A stretch of DNA of 64,000 nt from Hyposmocoma kahamanoa (GCF_003589595.1 NW_020654422.1:14151512-14215511); one strand, 5' to 3'. Shown: positions 32,366-44,522, numbered from the stretch's first letter. Program-made: numbers and translations. The notes: generated by a model not told the origin, from the letters alone.

Positions 32366-33890
32366 ATGAGTGTGAGCGGGATCGATTTGAGAGTTGCCAT
32401 TAGGAGTCTAAAAACTCAATCTGCGGGGGGTCCTGATGGTGTACCAGTATTTCTAGCGAAGGATTGTGTGTCAGCTTTCCAGACACCACTTCTTTACATC
32501 TAGAACCTCTTTATCGACTCTCTGTGTTGACTCTGCAAAATATCCGCTGTGCTGGAAGCTATCGCGTGTAACACCGGTGCCGAAAGGAGATGCTAGAGGT
32601 GGCATAACGCAATACAGGCCTATGACGGTACTTTCAGTGTTTGCAAAAATATTTGAGCCAATCCTTAATAAGCATATCAGTAGGCAAATAGATGGTTTGA
32701 TGCATAACAACCAACATGGCTTTCGTAGAGCTCGATCAACCACGACTAATCTAGTGGCGTTGGTAGATTACGTATCTGCAGAAATGGATGCTGGACGGCA
32801 GGTTGGGCATACTTTGATTATAAAAAGGCATTTAACCTAGTTCACAATCGTATACTGTTGAGGAAATTGACGTTAGCAGGCTGTACGCCTAAACTTCTGC
32901 GGTTTTTTGCCAGTTACTTGGAAAATAGGCGCCAGTTCGTGAAAGTGCAGGGATTTGTGTCAGCAGAATACTATACAAGATCTGGCGTAAGTCAAGGATG
33001 TACGCTTGGCCCGACCTTATTTTTGCTAATGATGAACGACTTGCCTTAAAACTATCCGTACTTCTCAGTGTCTTCTTTTTGCTGACGACCCTAAGCAATT
33101 CCTAGGCGTGAAAGATATCGGAGACGCAGCTGCCTTGCAAGCTGACATTGATGCGGTGTGAGAGTGGAGTTTAGCTAATCTTTGTCCAAGTTGCCCAAGA
33201 CTAACAAAGTATAAATTATTTGACGCTTGTATTGATCGATTTTTTGACATTTGTGACTTAGGAGTAACTTTAGATAGTAAGTTAGACTTTCATAATCATG
33301 GATAGCAACCTGCAAACTGGCGAGTAAGGCATTAGGTTTTATTTCACGGACATCCTATGAGTTCAATGACGTGGCTGTGGCGAAGGTGTTGTATAACGCC
33401 TACGTACACAGCAAACAGAATACGTAGCTATAATTTGGGACCCTTGTGAATACAAATATTCTATTATGATTGAACGAATTCAGCGAAAACTTGCACGTTG
33501 GGTCTATAGACTGCAGTACGGGTATTACCCATAGTTGTATCCTTCGCAGTTTGTTGCGGGCATGGTGGACTTGCACACTTTGTCTCGTAGGCGAAAGATG
33601 CTTCTTCTGGCTCAATATTTATCCGCGTTCCACCATAAGGTAGATATTGACACTATGTCTAAGATTGATCTGCTAGTGTCTACGCCTACCTTGTATATCA
33701 CGTATACCTTGGGGTGATGAGGGTGCAGTGGGTCCGCGGCGCCGGCCGCGGCTCTTACGCAGGCCCGTCACTCGTACGGTACATGCCGCAAACGCGCCTC
33801 CCGTTCGCATTATACGCCTGATCGGGAACATACTCACTCAGTGTGATCGCATTGACATATTCGCTGATAGGGTTGAATATATATGTATGT
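32366..33890 (+). pseudogene. LINE ORF2: reverse transcriptase to C-terminus
   Basis: Read in several frames: IRSLKTQSAGGPDGVPVF (32400), LCWKLSRVTPVPKGDARG, YRPMTVLSVFAKIFEPIL, NQHGFRRARSTTTNL (32466-32840), then motif A lost by a frameshift (TLIIKRHLT). 32858-33049 gives LRFFASYLENRRQFVKV, YTRSGVSQGCTLGPTLFLLMMNDLP. The next block should read FADD but is frameshifted (DDPKQFLGV, 33083-33110). 33535-33717 keeps LHTLSRRRKMLLLAQYL. Dead. Confidence 0.82.
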
Positions 33891-33964
33891 AGGGAGAGTT
33901 GTAATTTTTTAGAATTAGAATAGTTTAGTAATACCATAATTAAAAAATTCATAAATATCTGTTT

Positions 33965-34290
33965 ATGACAAAAAGTCCAAAATGAAAACAGGAAAAAAGA
34001 TGAAAAAAGATCCAGGACATACGAGATTGGATCACGAACTTAAAATGGACCTAGGTGGAACATTTTCGAGACATGGTGAAGACAGATTGAGTAAAGCAAT
34101 AACCGAATGGTGGCCAAGAAATAGTTATAAAAACGCGAGACGTCCTGCAGCGAGATGGGCGAACGACATCGACAAAGTTGCGGGCCATAGATGGGTGAGA
34201 CTAGCACAGGATCGTGGTGAATGGCACAAACTACTGGAGGCCTATACCCAGAAGTGGGTCAACTCGGGCTATGGATGATGATGGTTATTT
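33965..34290 (+). pseudogene. RTE-clade LINE C-terminus
   Basis: Frame 33982-34278 gives LGGTFSRHGEDRLSKAITEW, ARRPAARWANDIDKVAGHRW, AQDRGEWHKLLEAY. This R-P-x-x-R-W-x-D-D-I..AG..W...AQDR..W pattern is the terminus of RTE-type reverse transcriptases. It ends in GGATGATGATGG, the usual RTE short-repeat tail. 5'-truncated directly behind the preceding LINE. Confidence 0.75.
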
Positions 34291-34661
34291 AAAATTAATG
34301 ATGTACCTAATGTTCATGACACAAGTTTAAACTTTTGTACATAAGAACAACTAGGAAGAAAATCCTATTCCCAAAAAAATATATAAAGTCCAATAATAAA
34401 GCTAATAGTTAAAATAAAAGTTCTAAATTCAGTTCAAAGTAGAGTTCAAATATGTTGAACAAAATTTAAGATTGTTAAAGGTTAACAAGCAATTTTAAGT
34501 GGCGTGTGCGAACTAAGAGTAAATTGTGCAAATTTTGCAAAACAATTAAAGTGGAATAGAGTTTAATATTGTAAATGTAGAAGTTTATTTTGTTTGTGGC
34601 AATTAAGTTTTATGAAGTAAAATGCATAAAATAACTCCAAGGATGTAATGTATCTATAATA
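34291..34661. other. Nothing recognised
   Basis: AT-rich and non-coding. Confidence 0.45.
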
Positions 34662-34869
34662 ATAATAACGCACACACTCAACATAGCCCCGCACTAGGGA
34701 AACCCTGTGTCGCGGGTGCTATGGACACACACATAGACAACAACAAATTACACCCAAACTCACGAGAGAAATAAATGTACCATACACATATTTCTCCCAG
34801 CCTGGGAATCGGACCCAGGACCTCTGCATGGCAGTCCGGCATGGTAACCGTTCGGCCACTCAGGCAGTT
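34662..34869 (-). mobile_element. SINE-1, near full length
   Basis: Inverted, complete from GTTATTATTATT tail to head. The B box is mutated (complement GAATCGGACCC). Confidence 0.88.
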
Positions 34870-34983
34870 TATATTATCGGCAATGTATGTAAGCCGGTAT
34901 TCCATGCAATACCTGGGAATTCTATACAATGTTCAAACTAGTCAGTTGCTGTATGAAACAAACTCTATTATACACTTAAAAAT

Positions 34984-35110
34984 AGTTTCATTTCTTATAA
35001 TTGTATAAGAAATGAAACTAATTTTTTCGGATCTAAATCCCTTAAATTTGTTTTTTTTTATCAAACAAAACATCGTTTCGGGTCCTTTACAGGTCCCATG
35101 GTCATGGCTG
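34984..35110 (+). repeat. Repeat G copy with perfect 16 bp hairpin at its edge
   Basis: AGTTTCATTTCTTATA (34984-34999), loop ATTG, TATAAGAAATGAAACT (35004-35019). Then follow TTTTTTCGGATCTAAATCCC, CGTTTCGGGTCCTTTACAGG and CCATGGTCATGG as in repeat G. Confidence 0.7.
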
Positions 35111-35937
35111 ACTGATCATGGCATTACTATCGTGCCAAAATTAGCGATTAATGTTTAAAAAAGGTCCAATACTAAATACAATTACATTTTAATGCGGAAC
35201 ATCTGAAGTTGTTCAATTTCAATAAATCATCTCCACGGGACTAATTCTAGGTAATAATTCTCAGCTGACTCTACCCTCCATAAACTAAGGAGTTGAAGTG
35301 TAAAATGAATTTTCTAATTAAGTCCGTACAACTATTAAGTGGGAGCCGCCCCGTCCCTGTCATGCCCGAGAAATGCTAAATTAAATACTGATGGAGCCTT
35401 CTCTTAATTCTGAGACGGACCCTGAAGATGTTTGCCTTAATTTACAAACAATCGCGAAAAAGGTAAGAAGCACAAATCGTGATCAACAAAGGCGTTAATT
35501 AGGGTTCGAACGAGGAATGAATTATGTTAGTAACGTTTATCTCTAATAGGGTCTGTATTATCCTACAAGGGATAGCGTATTGGTATTTGACTCGCCTACG
35601 CACCACCACGTACCTCCTTGCTGACGGTCGTAAACAGACAGCCAGGGACAGTACTCTCTACAACTGCATCATGTGATGTATGCGCTCGAGACAAATCCTA
35701 GACAATCCACATACACTAGAGGGTCCACTAAGATGTATTATAACTATATTTTATTTAATTTAAAGATTTAATTTTAGTTTAAAACATAATTTAAAAAATT
35801 TTAATTTACTATTTTTTTAATTTTTTATTTATTTTTTATTTTATTTTTATTTTCTATTTTTATTGACAAAAATTGAAAATACATAAAATGTGTTATAATA
35901 GTAAAGACAGATACAAGATTATTTTGACAATGAAAAA
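35111..35937. other. Nothing recognised
   Basis: The end (35740-35890) is extremely AT-rich with T/A runs. Confidence 0.45.
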
Positions 35938-36036
35938 AAAAATTATAATAATAATTAATAATTGTAACAAACTATTGGAGTAATTTCACCAAAAAATAAT
36001 TAAATATCATGATAGTAAAACATCATGATAGTAAAA
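35938..36036 (+). mobile_element. SINE-3 tail only
   Basis: AATAATTGTAACAAACTATTGGAG, ATTTCACCAAAAAATAATTAAA, then ATCATGATAGTAAAACATC and a duplicate ATCATGATAGTAAAATATT. Repeat A copy 11 starts directly after it. Confidence 0.6.
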
Positions 36037-36040
36037 TATT

Positions 36041-36328
36041 AGTAGCGGTAGAGCTCCTTGTGAAAGAGTTCGCCCAGGGAAGTACTACCACCTTACTTAT
36101 TTCTGCCGCCAAGCAGTAATGTCAGTTCCGGTTTGGAAGGGTGCTGGTGAAATCACAGGCACACAGGACTTGTCATCTTATGTTTCAGGGTGACGGGCGC
36201 AGTGGCAGAGCCCTTAAGATTTTTACGATTTAAAACTCTGAGTGGCACTGCAACTGTTATGGACAGACGTGTCGCTTACCACCAGGCGCACGACTTGTTC
36301 GTCGCTTCACTTGGTACTATAAAAAAAA
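36041..36328 (+). repeat. Repeat A copy 11, full length
   Basis: The 5' end AGTAGCGGTAGAGCTCC and the tail GGTACTATAAAAAAAA are intact. It is the best plus-strand reference for the family with copy 19. Confidence 0.92.
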
Positions 36329-37084
36329 TTGAGATGTTCAATAAACTTAAAACAATTGTTTGAAACACCATGGTAAGGAGATCAAGGTAATGTGATTATC
36401 AGCTTTTATGTATACATTGTTGAATTTCAAACGCTTGTCATTATTTGAAGAAGATCATTTTACAGAACTAATATTTATAAAACTAGTTATTAGATTCGAA
36501 CATGGCCAATTAAAAAAATAAAAATGGCGTCTGGTAGCGACGATGGAAGTCGCATTCAAGATTTAATATTGACAGGTTCCTAGTGGAGCGGGCACATGTT
36601 TGAATTTGATAAAAAAAATGGATGCATGCGATTTGAAGGGTGGATTTTTGGTGATTATAGTAAAAGTGTATTGTAAACCACTGTTTATTTCAAAAGTCAA
36701 GTCTAGCTAAAAGCTAAAGCACAAGAAAGTAGGGACATCTTTAAGATGAAAATTACAATGTAGAATACAAGGATAGGAACCTTGTCAAGACCAAGTTACT
36801 AATGAAGCTAGGTTTAATAAAAAGGCAAACTTACAAACTTAGCTTCGTTACCCTTTGTGGTTCATAGTTGAGGGGACTACTCAAAGTACCTGAAATGCAC
36901 GAACAGTTGCCGAAGCCAGAACTTGTTGGCAATAATCTGGAGATTAAAGTTAGCTCCAGAGTAGCCGCAAGGCTGTGAAATAAATACGTTAGGCTTAGTA
37001 AATAATGAAATTTCAAGGACGTCAGCAATTGTTAGATTAAAGGAATGTTAACATCACACACACAATTAAAGTTTCTTTAGTAAA
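36329..37084. other. Nothing recognised
   Basis: A 65-codon minus frame (36831-37028) is unconvincing. Confidence 0.4.
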
Positions 37085-37390
37085 GTTTTACACCTTCTAA
37101 CAAAAAAGGAGTATTCTTAGTTCTCAATTTGACTGTATTTATTTGTATATGTTATGAGATTAGTTCCACATTTTGTGAACTGATTTCGATCATTATTATT
37201 TTGTTGGAACGGAGGTACCTCAGTAGTGGTCCCTATAGTAGTAGTATTGGAAGAAAATATTCCACCTTTATGGGTGGCAAATAAGGGAATGAATCCAGTT
37301 TATTGGATTTCACTCACTTTCCATTAATCGATTTCAATAAAACTTGGAGACTATTAATTCCACAAACTTTCGAGATCGGTTTTTTTTTAT
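37085..37390 (+). repeat. Lepidopteran CGACTTC repeat, copy 3
   Basis: AAAAAAGGAGTATTCTTAG, TTTGACTGTATTTATTTG, TTTTGTTGGAACGGAGG, GATTTCAATAAAACTTGG and a terminal T run. Diverged. Confidence 0.7.
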
Positions 37391-37971
37391 AAAAAAGTTA
37401 TAATTGTGTAAAATCAAAGACATTTAAATTGTGGTTTGCAAACATCATTAAAATGTCAATATTTTAGATCATATAAACATTCGTTCATTTCAATATGGCA
37501 TATCATGTTACAATATGGTAGAAATAGTATATCTTCTAAGATCTGGTACCTACATACCTTGTTCAAAGATCAAATTTCTTCATAAGTTCATTCAGCTATA
37601 TTTCCTTTACCTTCCGCTAGTTAGTAGAGCCCAGAAAGGACAATGGGCTCACTCTAACTCCTATACTATAGACTCAGTAACAGAAAATGGGATTTTCAAC
37701 TAATTTACATACATTGCTCAGTATCGTGAACGAGATAGACTCCCGGAGATTCTTCCAATTCACTTTTATTTCCTTAAGTTAAATTTCAAAAGTTTTATGT
37801 CTATGCAAATGTTAAGACGACTCCGTCATTTTACATCGTCGGTTAAGAATTTTTATGACCAAAGTTGGATAGGTCAGTAACGCTTGTAAAAAGGAACTCT
37901 TTTACACCGCCGCACTGTCTTTGTCCGCGTCAATACTGCTTTCACTTAACAAAACGTGTTTGTTAAAAAAA
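37391..37971. other. Nothing recognised
   Basis: A 62-codon frame (37515-37703) has no motif. Confidence 0.4.
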
Positions 37972-38698
37972 TATGTCTAGAATATTTATTTTATTGAATA
38001 TCATGTTTTTATTACCATGGCATTCATCTTTTTTTTGTGAAACGTATTCCAGTTTGGTGTTCCTTCGATCCAGCTGGATTCCAACCAACACCTTTGTGCC
38101 AGATCAGGGCTAACCTGTTTCTCAACTGCTGGTAGCTGTAGAGGTTAAATGAAAAAAACTTTCATCGATTTCTCACAGATGGCGCCACGGCAAAAAAGTC
38201 ACTAAGAACCAAAAAAAACAAAGATTCCGTAGCCCAGTTGGCAGAGCGTCAACTTACGGCGAAGGTGCTGGTTCGAGACCAGCCGGATCTAATGAATTTT
38301 TCTTTGCATTCGATATTTTTATTAATAATAACGCCAAACTAGTGGAGTATTTTCACAAATAGTTTTTATTGAAAAAAAGTAACCGAGTTTAAACTTTGCT
38401 TATATGTTCATACAAACTAAAACTAAAACTAAAAAGAATCGATTACCGGAAAGTGCGCATAACCGGATTCATCCCCTTAGAGGTGCATTATTTTCTTTAA
38501 ACTTAAATGAGACCTGTACCGAATACTGAGGACCTTTTCATCAAAAACTGAATCCTCAAAATCGGTTCACAAATACGTAACATACACACAAAAAATGCAG
38601 TCGAATTGAGAACCTCCTCCTTTTTAAAGTCGGTTAAAAAGATAACTATCATGGTAATAAAAACAGGACATTTAATAAAATAAATATTGTAGACATAT
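37971..38698. mobile_element. Inverted tRNA-TIR element, copy 3, with outer TIRs
   Basis: The outer arms 37971-38021 and 38650-38698 pair with few mismatches (ATATGTCTAGAATATTTATT / AATAAATATTGTAGACATAT). Inside are the inverted cassette (38063-38111), a centre with AAAAACTTTCATCGATTTC and GATGGCGCCACGGCA shared with copy 2, and the direct cassette 38221-38292. In the direct cassette, T-arm GCTGGTTCGAGACCAGC has a perfect 5 bp stem, and AGATTCCG/CGGATCT resembles an acceptor stem. Confidence 0.8.
38372..38640 (-). repeat. Lepidopteran CGACTTC repeat, copy 4, nested
   Basis: Sits inside the right-hand tail of the tRNA-TIR element. Reads in inverse: CGATTACCGGAAAGTGCGCA, CCCTTAGAGGTGCATTATTT, AAAATCGGTTCACAAAT, GTCGAATTGAGAACCTCC, AAAGTCGGTTAAAAA. 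It is therefore younger than its host element. Confidence 0.8.
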
Positions 38699-39261
38699 TT
38701 TTACTTTATATATAAACACAAATATACTAAACACAAACTATAAATTTCTTTGATCAGACCATACACCACAGAGACATAGAATATAACTATCCGTAAGCTC
38801 CTTGTACTCCGAAATCAGTAGCCAAAAATCACGGGTTAGTTCTTTTGCTGTGTGGTATTACTTTATCACGAAATTTCATTAGTCTAATCTACTCATGCAT
38901 GGGCAATGTACACCAATAAGTCAGTGCATGCATCATGCGACCGAATTAGATCGGCTGGGTTAGCTTAGGTCAATACAATTAGGCGTAATTGGTTACTACG
39001 GAGGGCGTTATTAAGCTTCTGTTTGTGGCCAGAGTTTTTGCGGAAATGCGGTAATAAAATTGACGTTCTGGATCCTAATACTGCAGTACGTTGCTTTCGA
39101 GTAGTTTGAAGCGCAAATTAACCGTAGATAACTTAAACATTTGGTTCTATTGCGAAACCTTTAAATTGCGAAACGACTGTGTACTAAAATTTCGCAAAAA
39201 AAGTCGTTAATAAACCAAAGAAATTAACTTAATTAATCATAAAAATTTGTACGGTCTGCTG
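38699..39261. other. Nothing recognised
   Basis: Contains a CATGCATGGG...GTGCATGCATCATGC pair of words near 38895-38940. Otherwise featureless. Confidence 0.4.
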
Positions 39262-39420
39262 GTTCTTTCTGTGGCTTAATTGGTTTAGTATCTGGCACGG
39301 ATTGCCTGGGGTTGCTGGTTAGAATCCAGACGAATTTTTCTTAGTGTTTTGATCTTTATTATAATAATTATAACAATCTAGTAGCGTAATTTCATAAAAA
39401 ATAAATTATCATGATAGTAA
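39262..39420 (+). mobile_element. SINE-3, single-arm copy
   Basis: Head TTCTGTGGCTTAATTGGTTTAG, degraded B box GGTTAGAATCC, then tail AATAATTATAACAATCTAGTAG and ATCATGATAGTAAAACATAG. No inverted partner lies nearby, so the cassette plus tail can exist as an ordinary SINE-like unit. Confidence 0.65.
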
Positions 39421-39969
39421 AACATAGTGACATTCAATTGACTTAAAAATTTAGAGTCTAAGTTTCCATTTTTCAGTTTCCGCTAACGCTTTAGTCAACT
39501 TCCTGGCCTCAATCTAGTAACTTTCACAGCCAAAGTAACGAAGTAACGTGGTCATATCATGAGGCATGCTTTGCTCTCAGTATCATCCGGAATTATGTTA
39601 TGATGTGTCCTGTGGTTGCTTTTATGTAGTCAGTGAAAGTGTGACTTTTTAATAAGTGATACCAGGGTGAGCAGTACTTTAATTTTTTGAATTAGCGTTA
39701 GGTTCTTATAATTGACGACATATTATCACATATTGTTTTTATAAAAAATAGGTAATATTTTTTTAAATTTTACGTAACATTTTAATATTCAATAATGAAG
39801 TGGAGGTGTAACTTTTTTTTAACACCTTGAGCGATTAGCCTATAGGAAGTAGTTATTTTTGGAAATGAGTCATAAGTCAGCTGGGCATGAGTCAATTCTT
39901 AGAAGTTGTTTTTAAGCTATATGGTCTTCTACGTGTGTGGGTGTACTGCGGGTTAGAAACTTCACGCAT
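39421..39969. other. Nothing recognised
   Basis: Non-coding. Confidence 0.45.
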
Positions 39970-40190
39970 ATTTTTTTTTTAATAACGCACACACTCAACA
40001 TAGCCCCGCACTAGAGAAACCTTGTATCGCGAGTGCCATGGTCACACACATAGACAACCACAAATTACACCCAAACTCACGAGAGAAATAAATGTAGGCC
40101 ATACAAATATTTCTCCCGGCCCGGGAATCGAACCTGGGACCTCTGCGTGGCAATCCGGCATGGTAACCGTTCGGCCACAGAGGCAGTTAA
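39970..40190 (-). mobile_element. SINE-1, full length
   Basis: Inverted. A T run at 39970-39980 (poly(A) on its own strand), complete body, B box complement GAATCGAACC and A box complement CCGTTCGGCCA. Confidence 0.92.
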
Positions 40191-40251
40191 TTTAATTATT
40201 AATTTGAAGACTTATTTGAACTTGAAAACTGATTCAAAAGGAGATTTTTAT

Positions 40252-40520
40252 GAGACCAGGATATATAAGTCGTGCGTCTGGTGGTAACCGACACGTCTGT
40301 CCATAGCTGTTGTAGTACCTACCACACAGAGTTTTAATCACAAAGATCTGAGGCGCACTACAACTGTGCCCGACACCCTGAGACATTTACAATACTCCAC
40401 GTGCCTGCAATTCGAAATCGGAACGGTGTAATGCTCACATTATTGCTTGGTAATAGAAATAGGTAAAAGTGGTAATATTTCCCTGGTCGAACTCTTTCAC
40501 AAGGAGGTCTACTGCTACTA
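40252..40520 (-). repeat. Repeat A copy 12, nearly full length
   Basis: Inverted. The 5' end is intact (CTACTGCTACTA). The first bases of the tail are lost. Confidence 0.85.
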
Positions 40521-41301
40521 AAATGCAAACAAATCAATGGAAGCACTCTTTCGACATATGAAACCCAAACTTTCTATATAGGAGGTAAACCTCTACATAT
40601 CACACATATTAAAAGTCAGCTTTGTTGAATGTTATGTAATAAAAATATTGAGTCGTTCACTTAATTAAAACGACATTGTCATTGTTTCGTCTATCAAAGC
40701 GCCATTGAGAGTTCAAGAACATTTTAAGCAGTAAGATCACATATTCGTCATGTATTTATTCATATTGTACCAAAACAGATTATTATAATTCGCACCTTCG
40801 GTCGGTTAAGGCCACATCTGCAAAATGACAAGAAAGGGAGAGAGAGTTTCAGGAGAAAGGTTTATTAAAAATTCTTCAAAAATTGTCCATAATATTTTTG
40901 TGTTTAAATATGAGACTTATAAATAAGATTTCATATATACATAGTTTATAGTGCATATAAATCGTATTATTTTTATGTGATAAAAACAGGACTTTGGGCG
41001 TAGTATCACATGTATCTTTATACCAAGGGTATGAATTATCAATCAAACAAAGTTGCTTACGTATCGCAGAAACTACGTTAAAATTCCTAAAAAAATGCAA
41101 AAATCAATCTTACCTTATGTACCGCAGTATTTTAGTAACATGTACGGCTTATCACATGCCTTCCTTGTTAATAAAGATATATACAAGGATCCTAATGGTC
41201 AATGAAAGATATATCCAGGTCGAACAAAGCGAAAATAAAAGCAAATTTTGGAATAATAAAAGTTTTACAACAGTTAATGGACAACGGTTACCTCTTAAGA
41301 A
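40521..41301. other. Nothing recognised
   Basis: Frames at 40876-41100 (-) and 40994-41308 (+) overlap antisense and carry no motif. Confidence 0.4.
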
Positions 41302-41402
41302 ACCTTGAAGAAGTTTGGTGGAATTACAGGCATATGGGACTTGTTAATCTATAATCAAGGAAATGGGAGCAGCGACAGTGCCCCTCAGATCTTTGCGATT
41401 TC
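41302..41402 (+). repeat. Repeat A copy 13, central fragment
   Basis: From TTGAAGAAG..GGTGGAATTACAGGC to CAGATCTTTGCGATTT, then switches into repeat G. Confidence 0.8.
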
Positions 41403-41471
41403 ATAATGTGAAATGAAAATAGTTTCATTTCCTATGTTAACAATCGCGAAAACCTAAGAACTCGACATCTA
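41403..41471 (-). repeat. Repeat G edge fragment with 9 bp hairpin
   Basis: GAAATGAAA-ATAG-TTTCATTTC (41410-41431) is followed by the inverted flank CGCGAAAACCTAAGAACTCGA, which matches 26228-26245 and 47306-47325. Confidence 0.65.
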
Positions 41472-41499
41472 ATATTGAACGTTACGTATAAGAAATATT

Positions 41500-42640
41500 T
41501 AATACGGTTCTTCTTGTGGAGGTACCATCTCCTACCGGAGGTCGGCTATCAGTAGGGCTATCTGTATTTTAGACACAGCTGCACGGAACAAGGGTCTTGT
41601 CTTGTGCCCAGGTTGAACCATGTCCGGTGATTCTTAAGCCACGAAGTACGCCTTCATCCAGGTGGTCGCTTTCCCTGTATCTTCCCTTGCACAATTAGTC
41701 TGAGTAGGTCGTATTTATCATTACGCATTATATGACCCAAAGTACTGTAGTTTGCGTTTTTTGAGTTCTCTAATTTCTTATTCATTATCTGCAATACTCT
41801 TTCATTAGACGCTCTATCCGTTCATGATATTTTTTAAATTCTTCTGTAGACCCAAATTTCAAAGGCTTCTAAGCGGTTGATCATATTCTGAGTTACGGTC
41901 CAGGACTCTACGCCATACAGAAGAACCGAAAACACGTAGCAACGTGCAAAACGCACCCTGGTTGAGATATTCAAGCTTCGAGTGCAGAGTAGATGACTCA
42001 ACTTTAGAAATGCGTTACGTGCTTGTTCTATCCGACATTTGATCTCTACGCTATGATCACATTGGTCGTTTACGATGCAGCTAAGGTATTTGTAAGAATG
42101 GACTCTTCAGACTAGTTGATTTCTTCCAACTAGATCTTTTGTTGTAAGATGTTGTGATCTGCCAACTATTACGATATTCATCTTTTTTAAGTTTATGCTG
42201 AGATCTTTCTTAAGTTACGGTAACTTGCACTATGCTATCAACACGCCAAAGCAAATTCTGCAAATCATTAAAATTTGACGCCAGTAATATCGTATCGCCA
42301 GCATATCGTATATTGTTCAGCGCGTGGCCATTTACTATGATACCGCCCTCAGCGTTTTCTCAGGCTTCTGCAAATATTGCTTCTGCATATATATTAAATA
42401 GCAGTAGGGATAATATGCATCCTTGTATGACGCCCCGCATAATATCTATCTCTTCTTTCAGATCATAGTCTACTCGTACACGCGCCCTCTGCTGCCAATA
42501 TAGATTCCTAATGAAATCCAAATCTTTGGAATCAAGTCCTATATTGCTGAGAACCTCAATAAGCTTGTCATGCTACACTCTATGGAACGCTTTTTCATAA
42601 TCGATGAAATTAGATGTATATGCATCGATTCATAACGTAA
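41500..42640 (-). pseudogene. RTE-clade reverse transcriptase, 3' half, degraded
   Basis: On the minus strand from ~42640: FIDYEKAFHRV (motif A), stop, HDKLIEVLSNIGLDSKDL, FIRNLYWQQRARVRVDY, EIDIMRGVIQGCILS, NIYAEAIFAEA, stop, ENAEGGIIVNGHALNNIRYAGDTILLAS. The catalytic motif is Y-A-G-D instead of Y-A-D-D. Later parts are IKCRIEQARNAFLKLSHLLC, RVRFARCYVFSVLLYGVESW, MINRLEAFEIWVYRRI and GKIQGKRPPGWRRTSWLKNH, ending near 41510. 5'-truncated, with several stops and frameshifts. Confidence 0.88.
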
Positions 42641-44039
42641 CAACGTTGTAGTAATACCTGGTAACCAAACAGTGCATCCCGATAATATTAATATGGTTAG
42701 ATTTATACTAGTGTGTCGTAATCTGATGTGACGGCTTATGTCGTTTCGCATCAGAAGCGATCCCGATCTGAGTCAGGACTCAGCGGAGCGCCCGCGTCAC
42801 GTCAGATTAGGCAAGTGTGCACGCGCCAGGGCTGTGTTGTGACGCGCCAGATCCGAATAATGCCTTAGACATTCTAAAATATTACATTCTTTAACGAGAT
42901 AGTGATACTCGCCTTTAGCCTCTCGTTATTTATTCACTGGATGGACCAAACATGTTTTATGTTTTCCTTCTTTTTTAGTTCAGTTGCCATCATCATAAAT
43001 TGAATATATTCTGCATAATCTGACTCAGAATCAGATGATTCGAGACAAAATATTACGAACGTATGAACTCTCCCACCACCACGACGGTACCTATTAATTC
43101 TAAATATCTTCAGAAGGCATCAGAACACGACATATAAATGTGAACTCTAGCCATGACGTCAGAGCGCATCACGACACGTGGTGTCAGACAAATACAAACT
43201 CTACTACTCCTGTACTGGCTTTTACTAAAAACGTCCTCAGTCTCAGTGAGGTACTTTCACTGAAGTTGACCTCTTCCAACTCTCCCATCCACACTTGTCT
43301 GTATCGGTAGTTGTGTCATCCTTACCTTATCGTTATCGGTGTTTTGTGGAAGAGCCACACTCAAGAGGCCTAGTGGAACGCTATGTCCAGCAGCGTTATG
43401 CATGTAGGTCTATTTAATACCGTAATTATACAACATACATGGATCTAGTATTAAAGAATACAACATAGCTGCTATAGTATTAAATTCAATTACTTTATTT
43501 GTTTGTAGGAAAACAAAACGTCGGCACAAGTCCCAGTACATTATTGAATGTAATCGGAATTACAAACGTGTTAGGCTTAATTCGAAACGATTGTAGGTAG
43601 AAAAGTTTAAGTTTTTCTATATTTTGTAATAATACTAAAATTTGTTAATAAAAACACCGAATACAAAGAAAACATTCCTTGTGTCAAAAAAGTCTGTGCT
43701 ATACCAGGGCCTTAGACTATGGATTTTTTCCATACTCTAAGACCAGGGCGACCACTCTACCAACGGTCATGTCAGATTAAACAAATTTGTATTTGCATGC
43801 GATCGTCCTATTAATAATTATAACAAACTAGTGGAGTAATTTCACATAAAATATTGAATATCATGATAGTAAAATATCATAACATTCATTACAATCAATA
43901 TTACAATACTAGAATTAGTTTATTAATTTTCTTCTTTTTTAAAGTAAATGGACTCACTATCTTGCCTTAAAGCAAAAATGGGGTCTACAAAGGAACGAGC
44001 TCGCCCAGATTAAATTTGTACTGACCAAACCATGCATAA
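42641..44039. other. Mostly unassigned; possible MITE at 42690-42825
   Basis: TAATCTGATGTGACG (42719) is mirrored by CGTCACGTCAGATTA (42796). The extended arms include a degraded TAGTGTGTCG / AAGTGTGC. The remainder is featureless apart from a SINE-3 tail at 43800-43885. Confidence 0.4.
43800..43885 (+). mobile_element. SINE-3 tail only
   Basis: TTAATAATTATAACAAACTAGTGG, AGTAATTTCACATAAAATATTGA, ATCATGATAGTAAAATATCA. Confidence 0.65.
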
Positions 44040-44163
44040 AGATGCCTGTCCTTGGTCCGCCTCTCCATGGCAGTTGCAGTGTGACTAATAACTTTAAACA
44101 GCGAAGATCTGAAGGGCACTGCCACTGCACCCGTCAACCTAAGAAATAACAAGTCCCATGTTC
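44040..44163 (-). repeat. Repeat A copy 14, partial
   Basis: Inverted. Keeps the GCCTGTCC.TGG..GTTGCAGTG, AAGATCTGAAGGGCACTG and CAAGTCCCATG blocks. Both ends are eroded. Confidence 0.7.
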
Positions 44164-44522
44164 CTTCTATTATTTAAGTCAATTATTTCCCATCAATTAC
44201 TTGGTCTGAAACGAAGGAAATTCTTTTAGATACCTTCAAAAGCAACAACAGTCAATTAAAGCAGTGCAGTATTTGAAATATAAAGACACTGGTCTTGTTA
44301 GCGACACTGTAAACCTAGCTGACTGAAACTCATGATAGATGTTGTTAGTCGACGGCTTTCGAGTAAAATACTTCATAATTTTGTTCAGCAAATTGTACAG
44401 AACACGCTTTCAAATAAAACTAGACGAAATGTCGATTCCTAGTAGAAACGCTGCAGTCTTTCTTATATTTCTTTTTTTACGGTTTTACACATTTACGCGT
44501 GCGTACATTTTTCTTCTTTTTC
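44164..44522. other. Nothing recognised
   Basis: A 65-codon frame (44339-44536) runs into repeat A and is not considered real. Confidence 0.4.

Larger units (their letters stand above)
31410..33960 (+). mobile_element. PHD-finger LINE, internally deleted and decayed
   Basis: Retains the ORF1 start with the first part of a PHD-type zinc finger, then jumps directly to the end of the ORF2 endonuclease domain, the RT and a C-terminus ending DRIDIFADRVEY before a stop near 33889. A short AT-rich 3' UTR follows. Roughly 2 kb expected between ORF1 start and endonuclease end is missing. Confidence 0.8.

Noticed and set aside
38221..38292. Possible functional tRNA gene
   Set aside because: Good T arm and near-complete acceptor stem, but the anticodon arm is irregular and the same cassette recurs with a SINE tail and in inverted elements.
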